Below are positions 23,290-35,366 of a stretch of DNA of 64,000 nt, piece after piece. The position numbers were made by a program, and so were the translations under genes. Positions within the stretch are counted from its first letter, which is position 1. Each line of letters opens with the position of its first letter. The notes below the pieces were generated by a model. It was not told where the DNA came from. It saw nothing but the letters and a program-made list of their open reading frames with translations, and made no database searches. The DNA comes from Castor canadensis (Eukaryota > Chordata > Mammalia > Rodentia > Castoridae): the NCBI RefSeq assembly GCF_047511655.1, contig NC_133392.1, positions 91,009,042 through 91,073,041 on the forward strand. Direction: 5' to 3'.

Positions 23290-23430
23290 ATACCATCTCT
23301 TTTTAATTGTCACGGTACTTGGAGGTAGGCACTATTTTTACTCTATTTAGAGTTGTAGAAACCAAAGTTTGAGGATACTAAAGTTTTTGAAACTGACAGT
23401 GAGTCTTAGAACTCAGGGTACTTTAATCAG
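23290..23430 (-). repeat. MIR element, antisense (probable)
   Basis: 'tacttggaggtaggcactat', 'gagttgtagaaaccaaagtt' and 'cagtgagtcttagaactcag' fit the complement of the MIR 3' half and core, with strong divergence. Confidence 0.6.
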
Positions 23431-26365
23431 TACAATGCTAAAGTCCTACAACTTGTCATATTTTTTATCCTCTTGATTTTCACAGTTGTTTGCTTATGTT
23501 TATTTCTACACACATGGGTATTCTCCTTTCTCATGTCTTTATTTCCCACTCCTCATTTTATTTGTCTCCACTATATCTGGTCCCATCACAGCACAGTATA
23601 AATCAAAGTAAGCCATGTCCAAGTAATTAAATGAAATGAATAGCCTTGTAGAAAACCTTTTATTATACTGAGATAATTTATAGTGGCATGTGTTTTTGTT
23701 GTTGGTAAGTCAAACACTAACGATTGTGAAGCCCAGTATACAACCATGAGATCTAATTTTTATACTGTGACTCCTTCATAATATGACAGAATCCTATTTT
23801 ATTTTATACTTCTTTAATTTCAAACTTCATTACATTACAGAGAACACAGAAAACTGCTTAGCTCTTGATTCTCCACTTTAAATGAATCAATCATGTGTTT
23901 TAAATGAGCTAAAGAATAACAGTTCAGATTGTTTTTATAGCGCATTCATGTCTTGGTCTACTGTGTTATTATTCAAGTTTATGAAACCATTAAATATTAA
24001 TCTGGCCATAATCCATCAAATCCAATTGAAAAAAATAAATCAGTCCTGGAGATGAGAATGTTAGTGTCACATTCCAACTTTCTTTTTGCAAAACAAGGAA
24101 AGAAGTTTAGTGCATAGAATGCAGAGAACTCTAACAGGGTTTATTTACAATAATTTCCATTTTTCTTTTTCAGGTTTACCAGAGTAAATATTTGTGCAGC
24201 TGAAAGGGTTGCTAAGAGCAGGTTCTTGTTGGCTGCCTCTAGAGAGGCAGATGTCTAGTCATAGCTTAAACATCAGGTTTGGGAGAAGGTCACCTATCAT
24301 ATTAAGTGCTACAATTGTCCATACATGGTCATCCTTGCCTGAGCGGCCCCTCAGCACAACATGGGTGTTGAATATTCAAGTTTGATGGTTCTTTCAGAAA
24401 ATATCCTGATGGATGAGTCCACATTTCTCAGGCTATATATATATACACTTAGCCAGGCAAGCACATAACTATTTTTGTAAAAGTGAACCTAAATTCTATC
24501 TTGAGTCTCCTTCAATCACAGAGAATGTTTTATCTTGTCACTTTCTGGGTAAGCTAAGGCATCTACAGTCTCCATCACTTTAAGTTTACACTTAGAATTC
24601 CGTCCCTCCCATTTTCTCTCTGTTGTGGCATTCAAGTACTGAAGTGACCCTGTACTGTCCAGGTGTTGGGGAAAGGATGGGTAATGGACACCTGGCTCAC
24701 CACATTCTCTCTTCAGAAGTGATTCTCCCTTCTAATCTTTGGATGTTGGCCTCTCACCCTGTTGCATGCACTGCTGAAGGTTTCCTTAGGTCTCTATCAG
24801 CAAAGAACTCTCCTTCGTGAGATTCTGCATCATTCCCAGGACCACAGAGCAGAATTGGTCCCTCCTGGATCTAGCTGTGCCATGGTACCACCGTTCCCGT
24901 ATTATCATGACTCCGCACAGAGCCTGGGCACTCTGCACGCCGCAGATGGAAGGCAGGGCATAGGGCCCTCTGTTTGAATTATCAGAATAGACTAGATTAT
25001 GCTGCGGTGACGAAGGTTCCCCAGATCTCAGTGGCTCAGAAGATCAGAGGTTTACTTCTTACTTGCGAAGCCTTCCGGGGTAAGCCCTGCTGCTCTTTCA
25101 TGTTCTCTTCTCTCCTGGATCCAGGCTCATGGAATCTGATATTGCTGGTGTCAGATAAAAGAAAATGAGAAGAAAGCGAACCTTCGCTGGTTAGAAAAGT
25201 TCCCACATTGTTGGCCAAAGCAAGTCAAACAGAGAAGCTTGACAGCAAAGCCCAGAGAAATTGAATTCTTGTCCAGAACAGTGCAGCTTCTATTCTAAAA
25301 TACATGTTGTTCCTGTATTCCTAAATTTAAGGAGGATGTAAGCTTCTCTGATCATTTAACCTGAGGAAAGTGGTGGTGTCAGAGATCCCACACCCGTAAT
25401 TTTCAGTGTTATTTCTTCTCCAACTCAAATTCTCTTCTCCAGGGAGGAAATCTCATCTGGTCTCCAGGGAGGGTGGTCTGGACCTTCCTCTATTCTCTTC
25501 TCATGGGTTGGTTATGGATGAAACCATTACCAATGTGTCAGCTTCTTTCTGAGGTTAGCCCTTTGAAGTGCCAGAGAATCCATCTTTTGTAAATCACAAG
25601 CATTGCACGGCTTTTAAAATTCGTTTTTTCTGGTATGAGTTTAAAAAACTCTATTTAGGAGCCTAGCAGCTGTGAACTGACTCTGTTTGCTCTTTCTATT
25701 TTTTTTCTTTTAAAGATTTGTTGTTCATTTTATTTACTTTGTGTCCTTCCTTGGTGAATACTCCCAGAAACAACAGATGCTCTTGGCTTGGTGGGCTAAG
25801 GAGTCGTGGGGCAACAAAGAAAGGCAATCAAAGGAAACGTCAATTATTTCCAGATGCAAGCTTGGCACTATTGGAAAGACAGTGAGTGGTTGCCAAAATA
25901 AAGCCTTCTTGGGTGAGAACATTGGGGTGCTGTCTTCCTGCATGAATTTAGAAAGAGAAAGCACCTCAGTGGTGGTGGATAGTCCTCTCTCGTCTGTGAA
26001 CTCTTAAGGCTCATTTTGAAGGATTTGTAAAAGGTTTACAATGCTAACTTCCTGTTTTCTGCTTTGCCCCTTTTGAAAAATACCTAATTTGTCCATGGTT
26101 GAGTACTAGCCAAACTCACAGGTCTGCTAGGTCAATACTCAAGTGAACACATGTGAAATTAGAGTGAAGTAACAAATGAGTAAAAAAGGAAGAGTCTGGT
26201 TTCTTGAACCATTTAAGATGTAACAAACCCTCCCTGTGTTGTCTCCATTTGGGTGTATGCATTTTCTCTTTTTAAAAAAGTACCATATATGAGTTGTATA
26301 ATATAATAGGTTTCACTGTGACAGTTTCATATATGCTACATTTTTCTTTGTCTGTAATTATTACT
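23431..26365. other. Mostly unique intergenic sequence, possible old LTR fragment
   Basis: No gene is recognised. At about 24985-25105 the phrases 'tagactagattatgctgcgg' and 'cccagatctcagtggctcag' resemble an old mammalian dispersed repeat (LTR- or DNA-transposon-like) that I cannot assign. The open frames at 25741-26007 plus and 25964-25734 minus overlap each other and show no family features. Confidence 0.4.
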
Positions 26366-26369
26366 TTTT

Positions 26370-26580
26370 CCCCCCCAATGCTGGGAATTAAGGTCAGGGC
26401 CTTTCACCTAGTAAGCAAATTGTTCTACCACTTGAGTCACAACCCTAGCCTTTTTACTCTCAGTTTGTTTTTTAGATAGGATCTGGAGCTCATTTTACTG
26501 GGGCCACCTCTGACTGTTGATCCTACTATCTCCGCCTCCTGAATAACTAGGATTATAGGTATGAACCACAAAGCCTGGTC
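26370..26580 (-). repeat. Composite SINE (B1-like plus tRNA-like)
   Basis: Plus-strand complement: 'caatgctgggaattaaggtc', 'aattgttctaccacttgagt', 'atctccgcctcctgaataac', 'gattataggtatgaaccaca'. It is diverged by several substitutions per box. Confidence 0.8.
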
Positions 26581-26589
26581 TTATAATTA

Positions 26590-26919
26590 TTTATGTTTGA
26601 AAAGCCATGAATATATTTATTTGAAAGAGTTTAACATTTAAACTATTTTTTAAAAATATTTGGATTGCAAGCATTATATATGTTCATTGAAGAATGCTTT
26701 GAAAAATAGGAACATATATAAAAATAAAGTGCACATAAGCTCAATTCTCCCAAATAATAACAGTTAATATATAGGGGTATTTATTTGAAGTATTTTTCTT
26801 TCATACAAAACCCCCACATGCTTTCAAAAAAGGAAAATGTAAAATTGATTATGTAATTTCATATTCTGCTTTTTATTAAAATATGAAGTCATGCATTTTT
26901 TAAAAAAATGATTGCTATG
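26590..26919 (-). repeat. Ancient L1 tail, antisense (left part, interrupted by the younger L1)
   Basis: AT-rich sequence ends at 'atgattgctatg', and the continuation 'gctgcataatattctatcct' is found only after the younger L1, at about 30440. The two pieces together read as the complement of an old L1 3' end. Confidence 0.55.
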
Positions 26920-29900
26920 TAGCTTCAGCAAATATAAGAAAATAGAAATAATCCCATACATTCTATCTGATCACAATGCATTAAAACTAGAATTTAACAA
27001 CAAAAACAACAGCAGAAAACATGCAAACAATTGGAAGCTGAACAACACATTGCTCAATGATTAGTGGATCATCGATAAAATAAAAGAATAAATTAAAAGG
27101 TTCCTGGAAGTTAATGAAAATGAAAACACGACCTACATTGTTTTTCTTCAGAAAAACAAGAACAAGCAAATCCCAAAACAAGCAGGAGAGAAATAATAAA
27201 AATAAGGGCTAAAATTAATGAAATAGAAGCAAAAAAAAAAAAAAACAAAACAAAGAATCAATGAAACAAAAAGCTTGTTCTTTGAAAAAATAAACAAGAT
27301 TGACAGACCCCTGGAAAATTTGACTAAAATGAGGAAAGAAAAAACTCAAATCAGTAAAATCAGAACTGAAAAAGGGGAGATAACAACAAATACCATGGAA
27401 ATCCAGGAAATCATCAGAGACTATTTTGAGAACCTATATTCTAATAAATTTGAAAAATCTTAAAGAAATGGACAAATTTCTAGATATTTATGACCATCCA
27501 AAATTGAACCTGAATAGATCTATAACACAAAATGAAATTGAAGCAGCAATCAAGAATCTCCCAAAAAAGAAAAGTCCAGGACCTGATGGATTCTCTGCTG
27601 AATTCTATCAGGCCTTTAAAGAAGAACTAATACCAACCCTTCTTAAACTGTTTCATGAACTAGAAAGGGAAGGAAAACTGCCTAACTCATTTTATGAAGC
27701 CATAATTACACTCATCCCAAAACCAGACAAAGACACCTCCAAAAAGGCAAACTATAGGCCAATCTCCTTAATGAACATTGATGCAAAAATCCTCAATAAA
27801 ATAATGGCAAACTGAATCCAACAACACATCAGAAAGATCATTCACCATGACCAAGTCGTCTTCATCCCAGGGATGCAGGGGTGGTTCAACAAACACAAAT
27901 CTATAAATGTAATACAGCACATTAATAGAAGCAAAGGCAAAAACCACTTGATCATCTCAATAGATGCAGAAAAAGCCTTTTGACAAGATCCAACACCACT
28001 TCATGATAAAAGCTATAAGAAAACTAGGAATAGAAGGAAAATACGTCAACATTGTAAAGGCTCTACATGACAAACTACAGCCAACATCATACTTAATGGA
28101 GAAAAACTGAAACCATTTCCCCTAAAATCAGAAATGAAAGAAGGATGCCCACTATCCCCACTCCTATTCAACATAGTCCTGGAATTCCTAGCCACAGCAA
28201 TTAGGCAAGAAGAAAACAAATAGGTAAATAAACTGTCAAAATATCCCTATTTGCAGACAACATGATCCTATATCTTAAAGACCAAAAAAACTCTACCCAA
28301 AAACTCCTAGACACCATAAACATCTACAGCAAGGTCGCAAGATACAAAATCAACTTACAAAAATCATTAGCTTTTCTATATACCAATAATGAACAAACTG
28401 AGAAAGAACATATGGAAACAATTCCGTTTACAATAGCCTCAAAAAAATCAAATGCCTAGGAGTAAACTTACAAAGGATATGAATGATCTCTATAAGGAGA
28501 ACTACAAACCCCTGAAGAAAGAGATCGAAGAAGACTACAGAAGGTGGAAAGATCTCCTGTGCTCATGGATCAGTAGAATCAACATAGTAAAAATGGCTAT
28601 ACTACGAAAAGCAATCTACATGTTTAATGCAATTCCCATCAAAATCCCAATGACATTCATCACAGAGATTGAAAAATCTACCCTAAAGTTCATTTGGAAA
28701 CACAAGAGATCGCAAATAGCCAAGGCAATACTCAGCAAAAAGAGCAACGCTGGAGATATCACAATACCCAACTTCAAACTATATTACAAAGCAATAGCAA
28801 TAAAAACAGCATGGTACTGGCACAAAAACAGACATGAAGACCAGTGGAACAGAATAGAGGACCCAGATATGAATCCACACAGCTTTGCCCACCTTATTTT
28901 TGACAAAGGTGCCAAAAGTATGCGATGGAAAAAAGCAGCTTTTTCAACAAATGTTGCTGGGGAAAGTGGTTATCCATCTGCAAAAAACTGAAACTAGATC
29001 CATGTTTATCACATTATACTAGTATCAACTCAAAATAGATCAAGGACCTTAATCTCACACACGGAACTCTAAAGTTAGTACAGGAAAGAGCAGGAAACAC
29101 TCTGGAACTAATAGGTATAGGCAAGGACTTCCTCAATAGAACCCCAGCAGCCCAGCAACTAAGAGAAAGGATGGACAAATGGGACTTCATAAAATTAAAA
29201 AGCTTCTGCACAACAAAAGAAATGGTCTCTAAACCAAAGACACCACCCACAAAGTGGGAGAAAATATTTGCCAGCTATATATCAGACAAGGGACTGATAA
29301 CCAGAATATGCAGAGAACTTAAGAAAGTAAACTCTCCTAAAATCAATGAACCAATAAAGAAATGGGCAAGTGAACTAAACAGAACTTTCTCAAAAGAAGA
29401 AATTCAAATGGCCAAAAAACACATGAAAAAATGCTCACTATCTCTAGCAATAAAGGAAATGCAAATTAAAACTACGCTAAGATTCCACCTCACCCCTGTT
29501 AGAATAGCCATCATCAGCAACACCACCAACAACATGTGTTGGGAGAATGAGGGAAAAAGGAACTCTAATCCACTGCTGGTGGGAATGCAAGCTGGTGCAA
29601 CCCCTCTGGAAAAAAATTTGGAAGCTTCTTAAAAATCTAAACATAGACCTGCCATATGATCCAGCAATCCCACTCCTGGGGATATACCCAAAGGAATGAA
29701 ACTCAGGTTACTCCAGAGGCACCTGTACACCCATGTTTATTGCAGCACTATTCACAATAGCCAAGTTATGGAAACAACCAAGATGCCCCAGCACTGACAA
29801 ATGGATTAAGAAAATGTGGTATCTATACACAATGGAATTTTATGCAGCCATGAAGAAGAACGAAATGTTATCATTCGCAAGTAAATGGACGGAACTAGAG

Positions 29901-30430
29901 AACATTATCCTGAGCGAGGTTAGCCAGGCTCAGAAGACCAAAAGTCGTATGTTCTCCCTCATATGCGGACTTTAGATCAAGGGCAAATGCAGCAATGTTG
30001 TTGGACTTGGGTCACACGCTAAGGGGAAAGCACATACGGGAGGTATGCGGATAGGCAGGAAATCCAAAACATGAAAGTGTTTGATGTGCCCACTGCAGAG
30101 GAGCTAATACAGAATCCTTAAAGCGACAGAGGTCAATATGGGAAGGTGATCCAGAACTAGTGTAAAACTCAGGTAAAGATGAATCAACTTGGGTTGTAAT
30201 ACACTTGTGCATGGAAGCAATGCTAGGAATCTCTGTGTAGCTATCCTTATCTCATCTAGCAAAATGCTTTGTCTTTCTTATTATTGCTTATGTCTTCTCT
30301 TGAACAAAATTGGAGAAAAGGGCAGAAAAAGCTCTGCCTGGAAATGAGGAGAGTGGGGGGAGAGAGAGGGGGGTGGGGGGAGAAATGGCCCAAACAATGT
30401 ATGCATATATGAATAAATGAATAAAAAATT
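26920..30430 (+). mobile_element. L1 insertion, sense, about 3.5 kb, 5' truncated, nested in an older L1
   Basis: It starts inside ORF2 ('ttctatctgatcacaatgca') and runs through RT and C-terminal regions to a G-rich 3' UTR and terminal 'gcatatatgaataaatgaat' followed by A's. The 9-bp flanks 'attgctatg' (26911-26919 and 30431-30439) fit a target-site duplication, and the interrupted host sequence reads through when the element is removed. It is the longest L1 in the window and carries several frameshifts and stops. Confidence 0.9.
26930..29975 (+). pseudogene. L1 ORF2 remnant (end of endonuclease domain to C-terminus)
   Basis: Successive plus-strand segments carry ORF2 protein. RT entry is at 27426-27815 ('[20 protein letters not shown]', '[20 protein letters not shown]'). 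Thumb-like parts are at 28262-28991, and the C-terminal region is at 29171-29975 ('[20 protein letters not shown]'; '[17 protein letters not shown]'). At about 28250 the catalytic FADD motif reads FADN ('tttgcagacaacatgatc'), losing one of the two metal-binding aspartates. Frameshifts and stops separate the segments. Confidence 0.9.
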
Positions 30431-30494
30431 ATTGCTATGGCTGCATAATATTCTATCCTGTGGATATACGATGATTTATTTGATCAGTCTTCTA

Positions 30495-30825
30495 TTGGGT
30501 AGGTGTGATAGTGCTTGCCTCTAATCCTAGCTACTCAGGAGGCAGACATCAGGAGAATTGCAGTTCAAGGCCAGCAGTAGGTGGGAAGACCCCATCTCAA
30601 TAAGTAAGCTGGGCATAGAGGTGCATGGCTGTCATCTCAGCCACACCAGAGGCATAAGTAGAAGGGCTGTAGCCCAAGGCTGACCCCCAGAAAAAATGCA
30701 AGACCCTATGTAAAAAATAACTAAAGCAAAAAAAAGGCTAGGGGTTGTATCTCAAGTGGTAGAGTGTCTACCTAGCAGGTTGCAAGGCCTTGAGTTCAAA
30801 CCCCAGTACTGCCAAAAATTTTTTT
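30495..30825 (+). repeat. Full-length composite SINE
   Basis: In order: B1-like monomer ('ctctaatcctagctactcag'), second monomer ('tgtcatctcagccacaccag'), an A-rich linker, then the tRNA-like unit ('gtatctcaagtggtagagtg', 'gagttcaaaccccagtactg') and a short T/A-rich end. It shows the family architecture in sense orientation. Confidence 0.9.
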
Positions 30826-31279
30826 CCTGGACTTTTAGGTTACATTTTTATGTTGTTTTTATCATTTCAATTATATAAATAATACTGAAATGTTTACATT
30901 GGTGTTAAAATCTTTGTGTGTGTTTCATGGTGTCTTTAGGATAAATTTCTAAATGTGAAATTACTCGGTCAATGTCCACTGTTAAGGTTCTTGCTATATC
31001 ATAGTTCATTACACCCAAGATCTCATAAATTATAATATATACCATTAATATTTTATGTGTGTATGTATGTCAGGAAAAACATGCCAATTAAACATAATGC
31101 TTTCTTACCATCTGTAACTTTTATTTTGTAATTATTCAGAGTCAGCTTATTTAAACATAAAATTTGCATATATGTTATTCTTGTATATCCACAATAGAGA
31201 AGAAAAACCTTGGTTGAACTTCCTCATTCTTCTGACTCTCCTTACAACTCTTTGTGGTTCATCCACTGAATGCCCCCAG

Positions 31280-31494
31280 AGGCAGCGAGCTGCAGTGTCT
31301 TAAAGGACAATTGGCAGAGATCAGGAGGATAGGGGTTCAAAGCCAGCCCAGGCAAATAGTACATGAGACACTGTCCCAAAAATGCCCAGCACAAAAAAGG
31401 GTTGATGGAGTGGCTGAAGTTCTAGAGTGCCTGTCTAGCAAGTATGAGACCCTGGGCTCAAACCCCAGTACTGCTCCCCTCCCAAAAAAAAAGT
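31280..31494 (+). repeat. Composite SINE
   Basis: 'agatcaggaggataggggtt', 'caaagccagcccaggcaaat', then the tRNA-like unit ('gatggagtggctgaagttct', 'ggctcaaaccccagtactgc') and an A-tail. Only one B1-like monomer is present. Confidence 0.85.
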
Positions 31495-32139
31495 ACTCTT
31501 GAGACTGAAATACATTATATTGTAAGTTGCCCACAAGAAAAGTTTTACTAATTTGTACTTCCACCAGAACCACATGAAGTTACCTATTTCCTTTAAATCT
31601 TAGTCAATATTGGAGATCTCTATAATCAAAAACTTGTGAATTTGATATGCGGTACTAGTTCATTTTAATTCATAATTCTTTTATTGTTAGACCAACTGAA
31701 AGTTATTTTCACATACTTCAGTCACTTGTATTTCTTTTTCTGCCAATTGTTCATATACTTTTTTCTGTATTGGTATTAACCTTTTAACTATTAAGAGTTC
31801 TCTATATACCTCTCAATAAGTAATATAGGAAGGGTGCTAATCTTTTAGCTATCATACCTTGCAAATAGTTTTTTCCCCGTAGTGTCTGGTGTGATTTTTA
31901 TTTACACTTATGGGATTATTTTATCATATACAGATACACCTATTTGCATGTAGTCAATTAACATTTTCCTCTGAGATTTCTTCTCTTGTTCTTATGTTTA
32001 AAAATGTCTTCCTAAACTTAAAATCAAATAAATACTAATTTTTTCTAATTATTTAATTAGGAAATTATTTAATTCTCTCTTCTTTGACAAATTAATTCTT
32101 TAATCTATATGAAAATTACTTCAGTAAGAATCTAACTTT

Positions 32140-32408
32140 AACGTGGCTCATGCCTATGATCCTAGCTCCTCAGAGGCATAGATGAGGAGGAATGCAGTTC
32201 AAAGCCAGCCCAGGCAAAAAGTTCGTGAGACCCCATCTCAACCTATGGCCGGGCACGCCATCCATTGCAGTCCAGCATAAAAGCAAGACTCTATTCAGAA
32301 AAATAATTAAAGTGAAAAGGGTTGGGGTATAGCTCAAGTGGTAGAGCACCTGCGTGGCATAGTGAAAGGCCCTCAGTTCAAGCTCCAGTACTGCCAAAAT
32401 TTTTTTTC
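32140..32408 (+). repeat. Composite SINE with shortened second monomer
   Basis: 'gtggctcatgcctatgatcc', 'agccagcccaggcaaaaagt', a shortened second monomer, then 'tatagctcaagtggtagagc' and 'cagttcaagctccagtactg'. Confidence 0.85.
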
Positions 32409-33560
32409 TCACTCTGGAAAGAGTGAAAATATATGGAATTAAGTAGTGACAAGGTGAATATCCAAGAAGTATTTTTACTTCATATCTAGAGTTCTACACT
32501 TCATATAAGATATGATTTGCTCAGTGTAAATGAACTTATGTTGATGCTGATTTTTTAAGTTTTTGGTATTTATGGTCTACTTCTATACTTTTTCTTCCCA
32601 TTTGAAGCTACATGAACTTGAGAGATAGTGGGCAGAGTCACCTACGTTTCTCACACCAGCTCTCTTTTCCTTTGGCTTCTGTGCAGTTAACTGTATACTC
32701 AGTCTTTCCTAAGAACCTTCTAGCTAACTGTGATTTGGGGTACCACTTGCATCTCTCACTATATGCCATCTCACTTCCTCACATCATTTCCATAAATGTA
32801 GGCATCCCCACAGCTAATTAGTTTAGACAAGCACATTTCAACAGTGCCTCAGTTCAAATACTTTCCAAAGTAAAGGACACGGAAATTCTTGCCTGCATAT
32901 GACTGTAGGTATGAGCTGAGTTGGGGACAAGGGAATATGGGTCTCTTTCCATAAACCAGATGGGGAAAAAAATCTTCCTGGGGCCTCATTGCTTCTCACT
33001 GCGGCAGGAGGCGGTTGCTTTTACATTTTATTTATCAATTTACCTTGCAGCATCTATGCCCTGCCATGTCAGTACTGGCTGGACCAGGTCTCCAAGGCCA
33101 CGGTTCCTTCAGCTTTGCTTTTCTGTCCTGTAAGGAAAACAGAAATATTATAAATCTTTGCCTCTTCAGGAACACAAAACACAAGAAAGCCAGTCAGTAA
33201 ATGTTTGTTTAAAAGGTTTTGAGTGACTTTCCAGCCAGTGACCTCTATGGCAATGTAGAGAACATCAGGCTTCATGTTTGCCATTTTTAACATTAATTTT
33301 AACTTGGTTTTGCTGATAAAGTATTTTGGTAAAGATATGAGACATCCCAGACCTAACAAGGACATTAAAAATCTTCTGGTGGATAGATAGTACCTAAACT
33401 TCACTCTAAAAATTAAGTTTCATGCCCTATCTTTCTTGTTAATTGTCCTTTGCTTTTTGTCTCTCTCCTACCCCCACCCCACTACTGCCCCTAGGTCCTT
33501 ATCATTCCTGTCTGCCCACATCATTTCTTGCCTTCTCCTCATGCTTGACCACATTTGTTA
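32409..33560. other. Unique intergenic sequence
   Basis: No gene or repeat is recognised. The minus-strand open frame at 33404-33069 (111 codons) has no recognisable domain or splice context. Confidence 0.45.
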
Positions 33561-33580
33561 AAAATTATGTAGTAGCTAGA

Positions 33581-33672
33581 CAGGCTGCTAGAGGGGCTCA
33601 AATGGTAGAGTACCTGCCTAGCAAGCATGAAGCCCTGATTTCAAACCCTGATTCTGTCCCCCGCCTCCCCCC
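33581..33672 (+). repeat. tRNA-like SINE with 20-bp target-site duplication
   Basis: 'gaggggctcaaatggtagag' and 'ctgatttcaaaccctgattc' mark the A- and B-box regions. Flanks 'aaaattatgtagtagctaga' (33561-33580) and 'aaaatcatgtggtagctaga' (33673-33692) differ at two positions. Confidence 0.85.
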
Positions 33673-33692
33673 AAAATCATGTGGTAGCTAGA

Positions 33693-34339
33693 ATGTCTTT
33701 TTCCTTTCACAACACAGCTTGCCATACCCTTTCTCCTTCTTTAGGATTCCCGCATTAGGGTCATCACACTTGCCTTTGCAGGATCCTGTTCTTTGCACTA
33801 CTCAAGTTCAGGAAGTCCCCAAATCACAAAATAATGTGTTTCCAAAGTGGCTTTGTTAATAAGTTGTTTGTAATTTGGAACAGATTTTCCCAGCAAAGGG
33901 AGGCCCTAGGTGGTGTTTACAGTTCCCAGTCCAGCTTATACAGCTTACTTCTTGACATACTACACATTTGTTACTTCGAGTTTTCACTAAGTGCTGGTGG
34001 TTGAGAATTTTTGTGCTCCGCACTGTTCCCCAGCATTGTGATATTTGAGTTGGGCTGTTTACTCTTCTGATCTGGTTCTCATATATTATGTGCAGGGTTT
34101 CTGCTTTGTTCTCATAAACATATGATCTTTCTTTAGAATTAGTTTTGCAAATTGCAAGACAGCACGGTAATTTCCTGAATCCCCAGATGAAGCAAGGATA
34201 GTTTGCACGTGCTGATAGAAATGCAGCCTTATTGCTGTGAAGGACTGAGGCATGCTATCCTGTCAGGGTCTGTGGGATGAGATCCACTGAGTAAGGAAAA
34301 TTACATTACTAAAACATTGTCTTCAGATACAGCAGAATC
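33693..34339. other. Unique sequence upstream of the CpG island
   Basis: No feature recognised. Confidence 0.4.
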
Positions 34340-34460
34340 TCTTTGAAGGCAGGGGACAGTTTCTGACACGTTGTTTTCTAGGATGTGGTTTCTTATGGGG
34401 ACACAGAAGGTCCCAATATCAGTGCTGAACATGCAACATGAATGAATGAATGAATGAGTG
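34340..34460 (+). repeat. L2 3' end (probable) with (ATGA)n
   Basis: 'tttgaaggcaggggacagtt' followed by 'agtgctgaacatgcaacatg' and tandem 'aatgaatgaatgaatgagtg' follow the layout of the L2 terminal region with its terminal ATGA repeats. Confidence 0.5.
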
Positions 34461-35071
34461 GTCAGGGGCTACAAGAAGGTTTGAGGCATGAGAGTGGCAA
34501 GAACTTCTCACCTTGCAAAACTTCCTTCATGTTGTTTTGCAGTCCAGCGAGCGAGAACTAAGCTTTTATGACATTTGCTTTACTTTGCATCTTTCTTCTT
34601 TCCAAAAAGTGGGTCAACCAACGCTTTGAAAGCAGTCATGTCCAGGACTATTTATCCTAGAAGGCCAAGAAGCCTCTTACAAGCAGCTTACATATGTTTC
34701 TGGCTAGGATAGGTTCCAGGCCAGATGCACATTCTTGACTTCTGGGGGTTGCCTGCACCTCACATAGCTTAGTATCAAGCCCTGCCCTGGCAGGAAGCCT
34801 GCCTCCTACAGGTGGTGGCTGTGAGATGTGCGTCCTGCCACCCCCAAGCCACAAAACAAATGTCCCTTGTTCCCCCGCGGGGCGGGGGGAGCAGAAGCTC
34901 CCTCCGAAGTATGACCCTGTAGGGCCCGCGGTGCTAGCATTCCTTAGTGGGAGCGCTCCCTGCCTCGGGGCTAGCCAGCCTCCCGGGGACGAAGTCCCAG
35001 GCCAGAGCGGCCTCTGCAAAAGAGCTGTTCCGGGGCTCCCGCAGCCCCCGCGCGTGGGGATGGAGGCCTGG

Positions 35072-35086
35072 CCAGTGGGGGGCGCT
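35072..35086 (+). promoter_or_regulatory. CTCF-like binding motif
   Basis: 'ccagtggggggcgct' closely follows the CTCF core (CCA..AGGGGGCGCT type). It lies inside the CpG island, a little upstream of the GC-box cluster. Confidence 0.6.
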
Positions 35087-35114
35087 CTCCGTGGGAACAC
35101 TGGACGCGCCCGGC

Positions 35115-35140
35115 GAGGCGGGGCCGGGCGGGGCGGCGGG
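35115..35140 (+). promoter_or_regulatory. Cluster of GC boxes (Sp1/KLF type)
   Basis: Overlapping 'ggcggggcc', 'gggcggggc' and 'ggcggcggg' motifs lie about 230 bp before the candidate exon 1 donor. This position suits a TATA-less promoter, with transcription starting shortly downstream. Confidence 0.6.
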
Positions 35141-35366
35141 TCCCTCCATCCCCTCCCTCGCTCCGCCAAAGTTTGCTTGGGTTCCGGGCGCGTCGCCGCG
35201 GCCGCTGGAGAGGAGGTGCTCGGCCACCGTGTTGTCCGCTGCTCCTCCGCGCCCGGCCGGAGCCAGGTACCTGGTGGCCCCGTCGCGTCGCGCTCGGGCC
35301 CCGAGGGCATGCGGCAGCCGCAGGGACCCCGGCTCCCGGGCTCGGCGGCGCGGGCGAGCGTGAGCG
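35141..35366 (+). other. Putative LPAR3 exon 1 (5' UTR); start unknown, donor after 35366
   Basis: The sequence 'gagcg|gtgagtgagg' at 35366/35367 is a near-consensus splice donor within the CpG island, and LPAR3 in other mammals has an untranslated first exon. The transcription start cannot be read from sequence, so the left edge is nominal. A weaker alternative donor is 'ccag|gtacct' near 35266. Joining 35366 to 53450 places two upstream ATGs before the LPAR3 start, one in this exon at 35309. Confidence 0.55.

Larger units (their letters stand above)
18950..23290 (-). mobile_element. Ancient L1, antisense, about 4 kb, interrupted by SINEs
   Basis: Reading left to right on the plus strand one meets the complement of an old L1 in order. 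First comes the 3'-end region (19000-19080 'tcatataagtgggatggagt'; 19600-19800 'atgctctcatcagcaatgac'). Then the ORF2 middle ('tattttatcacattgatcta', 20500). Then ORF2 5' parts (22350-23060, including 'tttggctgcagctgtaattt' and 'gatgcatgggttgtatgttg'). Seven or more SINEs are embedded. All frames are destroyed, so it predates the SINE insertions. Confidence 0.75.
30431..32135 (-). repeat. Ancient L1 3' region, antisense (right part), with SINE insertions
   Basis: 'ggctgcataatattctatcc', 'gataaatttctaaatgtgaa', 'taactattaagagttctcta' and 'accttgcaaatagttttttc' are complement-strand phrases of old L1 3' ends. Three composite SINEs lie within or next to it. Confidence 0.65.
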
